Assembly (NCBI GenBank): GCA_010014835.2
Contig: JAAAKB020000018.1
Location: forward strand, 220,177-255,886
Length of the DNA: 35,710 nt
Source of the DNA: Apostichopus leukothele
Taxonomy: Eukaryota; Echinodermata; Holothuroidea; Aspidochirotida; Stichopodidae
Direction: 5' to 3'
A program made the translations under genes and the position numbers. A model generated the notes under the pieces. That model did no database searches and was not told the origin of the DNA. It saw only the letters and a program-made list of their open reading frames with translations. Positions within the stretch are counted from its first letter, which is position 1. Every line of letters begins with the position of its first letter. Shown here piece after piece: positions 33,701-35,710 of the stretch.

Positions 33701-35205
33701 AGTCTGCAGTAAACTTGTTTCTGAATTTGTCCAGTTTAAAGTTTGATTAAAGAAATATACAATTCTAGCTCATGGAAAAGTGCTGATTAAGTACCACATA
33801 TCCATTAATTCCACCATATTATTCAGTGTTACTAATTAATTAATAAATCATTAGAGTAATACGTTTGGTTCATACCATCTTTCCTGAATATTTCTGAGAA
33901 ACTAAACGTCCTATTCTGTTATTCTTTCAATTTACAGGTCGTAGCGGAAGCCCTCGACCCAAGCGAAGAAACAGAGATAGTATGGGAAGCCAGCTGGATG
34001 ATGAGAAGGTAGGAGCGATGAATTATTATCATTATTACACCGGTGTTTATATAGCACAAAATCCCAGGGTTCAATGCGCTTAACAAAAGAAATACAAAAT
34101 ACAATTGAATAAACTAAACCATAGGTTTGTTTGAAATAAAACGTCTTTAACGCTGATTTGAAAGTGCTGAATATGATTCTGTTACTAATTATCAGTGAGA
34201 GGGCTAGGGGAGGGTGGGCAGAGGGTGTGTTGTGCAGTTTGTTAAAATGAACACTTTGTCTGTTACTCCACTCTAAGACACTTCAAATTGGTCTGATGTG
34301 ACTTAATTTCTGCCAAACCAAGGATAACATGAGATAATTTTAAATAGAAGGCACTTCTAATTGGTCAGATTAATTATATCAAGTACTTCTCTTCCATGAA
34401 AGACGATACAAACTGTAAATTTTTGAAATAATTTCTCTCTTAAAGCGTCTATCAGGTTGGTCTGCAAGTATACCTAACCAAATATAACAAGATTCCACTT
34501 TATCATAATTAGCTGACCTCAAAAGTCTTCTTCATGAAATGAAAACTAACAAGCAATTAATTGGATCTCATTCCCACATTTAATCTACCAGACATTTCTT
34601 TGTAATAGTGTTAATCACATGTAAGAAGCAAAGTGAAAAGTTTCAACTTTTGACTCCAGTTATTTTTAGCAAAACGCTTGGACTAGTCAATCAGGATCAT
34701 ATTGAATGGCATCAACCAAAACATTCAGCTTTTATGAAAGATTTTTCCATTTTACGATATAAATATGACATGTACAGACCAATGTTATTGTTATATAACT
34801 CTGTAGCACCTTAAGTAAACTTTTGAGGATTTGGTTGGGTATAGGACTATTTTTTTTATCATATCAATGATATTTTACCCGTCATTCTTTTTATTTTGTT
34901 CACTAACATTTTCTCTCTCTCTCTGTCATCACTTGCCAGTCATCTGGTGGATCTCCAGACGGATTCCCGATCAGTTTGAATAACTTTGAGATGATCAGGG
35001 TCATCGGGCGTGGCAGCTATGCTAAGGTCCTCCTGGTGGAACTGAAACAAACGAAGAGAGTTTATGCCATGAAAGTGATCAAGAAGGAACTCGTTACAGA
35101 CGATGAGGATATAGACTGGGTGCAAACAGAGAAGCACGTCTTTGAGACTGCCTCCAACCATCCATTCCTGGTTGGATTACACTCCTGTTTCCAGACCCCC
35201 AGTAG
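15645..35205 (+). CDS. aPKC: Atypical protein kinase C (aPKC), internal part of the gene, 10 exons
   Basis: aPKC is the Ser/Thr kinase that works with Par6 and Par3 in cell polarity. It is held inactive by a pseudosubstrate and does not depend on diacylglycerol or calcium. Ten + strand exons join in frame: 15645-15766, 16289-16378, 22528-22578, 26011-26096, 26799-26930, 28530-28605, 29289-29441, 32060-32137, 33938-34008 and 34940-35205. They total 1125 bases, about 375 codons. Domain order is PB1, pseudosubstrate, single C1 finger, hinge, kinase N-lobe, which is diagnostic for atypical rather than conventional or novel PKC (no C2, one C1, a PB1). The first coding exon (start codon and PB1 strand 1) and the exons for the rest of the kinase are not in view. 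Iota and zeta arose by duplication in vertebrates, so the neutral name aPKC is used. Exon borders were placed by reading splice sites and phase, not from transcripts. Confidence 0.96.
15767..16288 (+). other. Intron, 522 bp, GT-AG, phase 1
   Basis: The donor is gtaagt and the acceptor is ttttag. The intron is AT-rich and I see no repeat, ORF or RNA gene in it. It is the shortest intron of the gene within the window and splits the OPCA motif codon for Gly. Confidence 0.85.
16289..16378 (+). CDS. aPKC: aPKC exon: end of the PB1 domain
   Basis: Thirty codons, phase 1 to phase 1, between tattttag and ACA|gtaagt. The protein reads (G)[17 protein letters not shown] and ends NITIH. It completes the OPCA acidic loop and supplies the last PB1 helix and strand. 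The DPCT and ELEEA.RL pattern is shared with vertebrate aPKCs. The split codon at the 3' end joins to the next exon as Ile, giving IHIFP where vertebrates have IHVFP. Confidence 0.95.
17307..17653. repeat. Two-copy tandem duplication, about 165 bp per copy, period 179-185
   Basis: Copy 1 is 17307-17473 and copy 2 is 17492-17653. Both contain CTCTTTGTGGGTTTGTGTCC, AGTCTCCACTGGTACTGTAA, a (GT)n stretch and GCTGCCACCTGGTCAGAT. They differ by a small deletion and a few substitutions, so the duplication is recent. Confidence 0.92.
20501..20615. repeat. 38-bp tandem repeat, 3 copies
   Basis: Units start with GCAGACTACTGCAT at 20501, 20539 and 20577. They continue with CCCTTACC.ATATCA and AGCCTG. 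Copies are about 90 percent alike by eye. Confidence 0.9.
21175..22012. repeat. 92-bp minisatellite, 9 copies
   Basis: The marker AGGTAGTAATGTACTATAGT (with small variants) occurs at 21181, 21271, 21363, 21455, 21547, 21639, 21731, 21825 and 21917. Spacing is almost always exactly 92 bp. Each unit also has AGAAGCATACCTCTAAAACT and CTCTGATGTTGAACACAGTG. The first unit lacks the ACTTTAACT part. High similarity suggests recent homogenisation. 92 is not a multiple of 3 and the units contain stops, so it is non-coding. Confidence 0.96.
22528..22578 (+). CDS. aPKC: aPKC exon: linker from PB1 to pseudosubstrate
   Basis: A 51-base exon, 17 codons, phase 1 to phase 1. It encodes [16 protein letters not shown] after completing an Ile codon. 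The [10 protein letters not shown] motif is nearly invariant in aPKCs and directly precedes the pseudosubstrate. It is too short to stand out as an open reading frame. It is identified by the motif, a clean ttgacag acceptor, a gtaagt donor and phase agreement on both sides. Confidence 0.95.
23632..23646. repeat. Short (TA)n tract
   Basis: A run of about seven TA units within an aPKC intron, followed by a CATATGTACTTGTACATATG near-palindrome. Confidence 0.8.
24240..24269 (+). other. G-quadruplex motif on the sense strand of an aPKC intron
   Basis: Four G-runs (3, 5, 6 and 3 bases) separated by loops of 1, 6 and 6 bases. It is on the transcribed sense strand, so it could also fold in pre-mRNA. 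Confidence 0.7.
26011..26096 (+). CDS. aPKC: aPKC exon: pseudosubstrate and start of the C1 domain
   Basis: An 86-base exon, phase 1 to phase 0, from tttgtcacag to AGCAGA|gtaagt. It encodes (K)[14 protein letters not shown] followed by [22 protein letters not shown] is the aPKC pseudosubstrate, with Ala in place of the phosphorylatable Ser, and it occupies the kinase active site in the autoinhibited state. The same basic stretch is known in the family to bind acidic phospholipids and Par6-Cdc42-linked inputs. The His of GHTYQ is the first zinc ligand of the C1 finger. Vertebrates have KSIYRRG; here Asn replaces that Ser. Confidence 0.97.
26097..26798 (+). other. Intron, 702 bp, GT-AG, phase 0
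   Basis: It interrupts the C1 finger between the first His ligand and the first Cys. It holds a degenerate three-copy repeat (26285-26620) and a G-rich tract near 26535. Confidence 0.85.
26285..26620. repeat. Degenerate three-copy repeat
   Basis: The motif GGCA.CTGGCAA.TAGAGGA followed by T.AAAC and CTGACTGA recurs near 26305 and 26442. A weaker third copy (GGCATCTGGCAACTAG) is near 26591. GGTTCAAATCC at about 26559 matches a tRNA B-box consensus, which hints at a tRNA-derived SINE, but no clear A-box or full unit is seen. Confidence 0.5.
26799..26930 (+). CDS. aPKC: aPKC exon: C1 zinc finger
   Basis: Forty-four codons, phase 0 to phase 0, starting [20 protein letters not shown] and ending AVCGPPP at CCG|gtaagc. 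With the His of the previous exon, the spacing is H-X12-C-X2-C-X13-C-X2-C-X4-H-X2-C-X7-C, a complete C1 zinc-binding set. The [12 protein letters not shown] segment is typical of atypical C1 domains, which do not bind phorbol ester because basic residues line the groove. All eight ligands are present, so the finger should fold. Confidence 0.97.
26931..28529 (+). other. Intron, 1599 bp, GT-AG, phase 0
   Basis: AT-rich. The acceptor is tgatttttcag. Small open frames on both strands show no domain or codon pattern I recognise. No array or hairpin was noticed. Confidence 0.8.
28530..28605 (+). CDS. aPKC: aPKC exon: first hinge segment, Ser-rich with basic end
   Basis: A 76-base exon, phase 0 to phase 1, with donor CGAA|gtaagt. 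It encodes [19 protein letters not shown] and then SSKHKR. This is the variable hinge between C1 and kinase, where sequence is poorly conserved across animals. The call therefore rests on phase, splice sites and position rather than similarity. It carries a Ser-Pro site (RKSPS) and ends in a basic cluster (KHKR). That cluster would be extended by [10 protein letters not shown] if the next two exons are skipped. Confidence 0.85.
28606..29288 (+). other. Intron, 683 bp, GT-AG, phase 1
   Basis: Donor gtaagt, acceptor gcaatcag. A CT-repeat tract at 29231-29257 lies about 30 bases upstream of the acceptor, and a poly-T stretch sits near 28700-28730. No exon-like segment was seen inside. Confidence 0.8.
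29231..29257 (+). repeat. (CT)n microsatellite in the polypyrimidine region of a cassette exon
   Basis: The tract is a run of tctctc interrupted once by an A. It sits 32-58 bases before the start of the 153-base hinge exon, where CU-rich binding proteins such as PTB act in other animals. A regulatory role is inferred only from position. Confidence 0.7.
29289..29441 (+). CDS. aPKC: aPKC exon A: Ser/Thr-rich hinge segment, candidate cassette exon
   Basis: Exactly 153 bases (51 codons), phase 1 to phase 1. It opens (T)[13 protein letters not shown], continues through an Asp/Asn/Tyr-containing stretch and ends SAAHYQ. No GT donor fits the frame. The only donor that keeps phase is CAAG|GCATGT, a GC-type site. 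Using the nearby AT|GTAG instead would shift the frame and hit a TGA at once in the following exon. Because the exon is symmetric, it can be included or skipped without a frame change. I recognise no domain in it, and vertebrate aPKC hinges have no obvious equivalent. Coding status rests on the long open frame and matching phase. Confidence 0.75.
29442..29450 (+). promoter_or_regulatory. Non-canonical GC splice donor (exon A)
   Basis: The exon-intron border reads CAAG|GCATGTAGA. GC-AG introns normally have a strong AG before the cut and good matches at +3, +5 and +6. Here AG, A, G and T are present and only +4 is off. If not used, the frame continues Gly-Met-stop. Confidence 0.7.
29442..32059 (+). 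other. Intron, 2618 bp, GC-AG, phase 1
   Basis: It starts GCATGT and ends gacatcag. The interior is AT-rich. Minus-strand frames at 30267-30530 and 31289-31513 look like chance. No repeat or structured element stood out. Confidence 0.7.
32060..32137 (+). CDS. aPKC: aPKC exon B: acidic hinge segment, candidate cassette exon
   Basis: Exactly 78 bases (26 codons), phase 1 to phase 1. It encodes (D)[19 protein letters not shown] and then QTSGDS. The first codon joins G from exon A to AT here, giving Asp. It is acidic, in contrast to the basic segments on either side, and carries a Ser-Pro site (HHSPQ). The donor is TCAG|GCATGT, again GC-type and matching that of exon A from the AG through the following GCATGTAG. 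The other two frames either stop immediately (TGA) or stop at a TAG inside the exon, which supports this frame. Confidence 0.78.
32138..32146 (+). promoter_or_regulatory. Non-canonical GC splice donor (exon B)
   Basis: The border reads TCAG|GCATGTAGT. It has CAG before the cut and G, T at +5 and +6, so U1 pairing would be reasonable despite the C at +2. Reading through gives Gly-Met-stop, as for exon A. Confidence 0.7.
32617..32633 (-). other. Compact G-quadruplex motif (C-runs on +)
   Basis: The + strand reads CCCTCCCCTTCCCTCCC, giving four G-runs on the minus strand with loops of 1, 2 and 1 bases. It lies 480 bases after the exon B GC donor, in a pyrimidine-rich region. Confidence 0.8.
33129..33235. 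repeat. Short-period (about 10 bp) tandem repeat
   Basis: Variants of GTACATTCTCT and GTATATTATCA alternate for about 105 bases in the intron before exon C. Confidence 0.85.
33938..34008 (+). CDS. aPKC: aPKC exon C: basic hinge segment
   Basis: A 71-base exon, phase 1 to phase 0, between tttacag and GAGAAG|gtagga. It encodes (G)[18 protein letters not shown] and then LDDEK. The split first codon is Gly after exon B, or Ser if joined directly to the exon ending at 28605. RPKRRNR is a strong basic cluster of nuclear-localisation or phosphoinositide-binding type, and GSPRP is a Ser-Pro site. Function is inferred from composition only. An alternative frame is also open (starting VVAEALDP) but would not keep phase with the kinase exon. 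Confidence 0.85.
34009..34939 (+). other. Intron, 931 bp, GT-AG, phase 0
   Basis: A minus-strand LINE 3' tail remnant begins within about 10 bases of the donor (34018-34175). The acceptor is preceded by a CT-repeat tract (tttctctctctctctgtcatc) and ends acttgccag. The remainder is AT-rich with nothing notable. Confidence 0.8.
34018..34175 (-). mobile_element. LINE-type 3' end remnant (C-terminal ORF tail plus 3' tail)
   Basis: Read on the minus strand, the sequence gives a short frame containing [15 protein letters not shown], followed by AAGCGCATTGAACCCTGGG, a GTGCTATATAAA-like motif and an AT-rich end with ATT-type repeats. FKs.LKT.lF is the usual end of reverse-transcriptase ORFs in L2/CR1-like elements. 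The AAGCGC...GCTATATAAA tail is common to such LINEs and their SINEs in marine animals. Family assignment is from memory of the pattern. Confidence 0.6.
34940..35205 (+). CDS. aPKC: aPKC exon: start of the kinase domain (N-lobe)
   Basis: A 266-base exon, phase 0 to phase 2, with donor AGTAG|gtgagt. About 89 residues. A short Ser/Gly-rich leader with a Ser-Pro site (GGSPD) runs into [18 protein letters not shown]. Counting within the exon, the glycine loop GRGSYA is at residues 23-28, the ATP-binding Lys of YAMKV at 45, and the helix-C Glu of QTEKHVFE at 64. [16 protein letters not shown] and [16 protein letters not shown] are aPKC hallmarks. The Tyr in the glycine loop (GSYAKV) is the atypical-PKC form, where other PKCs have Phe. 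The hinge strand, catalytic loop, activation loop and AGC tail must lie to the right of the window. Confidence 0.98.
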
Positions 35206-35710
35206 GTGAGTGATGCCAACCTTGTCAGGAAATAAAACACTACATGTTTGTCAAACTTGTTATAAATTGTGATTGGAGTCAGTAAAATGGTTGCATCTGG
35301 GGCAACGTGGCTGTAATAAGGGTAATTTTCATTCAACCATGGAGGGGATATAGTTTGATACTTTTGTACTTTTGGAAGTATATTATCCTGTGATGGAGAC
35401 AAGTTGAATACAGCAGTCCAAATGAAGAGATGTGTAAGACAGAATCCTATGACCAAGGAAGATAAATCCCTCCTGCGGCTTCGTCACTCGTGCAGCTTTC
35501 TGTTACTATTTACAAATTTCACCAAGGTGTGCTAGTGACGACTCTGCAGGGAGGGCAGCCAGCAATGGGAACAGCCTAAGATGAAAACAGCCTGGGATCA
35601 GTAAGCCAGGCAGAGAGGTCAGGAAACAAACAATAAAACAGAGCTTTAATTGTTGAAGGAGACAAACATGTGGATTTATTAACAATAACAACACAGCTGT
35701 TTTATAGTTC
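35206..35710 (+). other. Start of the next aPKC intron, running off the window
   Basis: It begins with a strong gtgagt donor. About 500 bases follow with no exon resembling the next kinase segment (LFFVIEYV-type) and no repeat I could recognise. Confidence 0.8.

Larger units (their letters stand above)
32138..33937 (+). other. Intron, 1800 bp, GC-AG, phase 1
   Basis: It starts GCATGT and ends tttacag. It holds a pyrimidine-rich region (32590-32670) with a compact C-run motif at 32617-32633, and a 10-bp-period repeat at 33129-33235. The + strand frames at 32718-33475 are T-rich and do not look coding. Confidence 0.7.

Noticed and set aside
33938-34008. Alternative exon C frame starting VVAEALDP
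   Set aside because: It is open but reaches the donor in the wrong phase for the kinase exon and does not fit the phase-1 junctions upstream.

Overview
This window is animal nuclear DNA. It carries a multi-exon gene with long AT-rich introns, canonical GT-AG splice sites, minisatellites and transposon remnants; I see no operons or ribosome binding sites. The one gene I can identify is an atypical protein kinase C (aPKC, the single invertebrate counterpart of vertebrate PRKCI/PRKCZ) on the + strand. Gene structure, intron lengths and a LINE tail suggest a marine invertebrate deuterostome, perhaps an echinoderm. That placement is an inference with modest confidence.

Layout. Positions 1-15644 contain no coding exon I can defend. 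This stretch holds a GC-rich low-complexity start, a LINE/SINE-type 3' tail, a 44-bp tandem array, a 26-bp minisatellite of about 18 units, a candidate TATA promoter with a 5' exon (6657-7174), a 3-copy repeat near 10.3 kb, a possible MITE with nested palindromes (10818-11694), a second possible regulatory block (about 12.3-12.8 kb) and a perfect 12-bp hairpin (13871-13899).

Ten aPKC exons run from 15645 to 35205. Every junction is phase-compatible, giving about 375 codons. In order they encode the PB1 domain (lacking its first strand), the pseudosubstrate, the C1 zinc finger, a long Ser-rich hinge, and the start of the kinase N-lobe (glycine loop, catalytic Lys, helix-C Glu). The first coding exon (PB1 strand 1) was not found. 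The rest of the kinase domain lies beyond the right edge.

The most interesting part is the hinge. Two exons there (29289-29441 and 32060-32137) are both phase 1-1 and both end in what reads as a GC donor with the same sequence, AG|GCATGTAG. They are therefore candidate alternatively spliced cassette exons. Skipping both would give a hinge close to vertebrate length and bring two basic clusters together. Failure to splice at either donor would add a stop codon at once and give a kinase-less regulatory fragment. I found no unknown multi-gene system; the unusual biology here is at the level of splicing and repeats.
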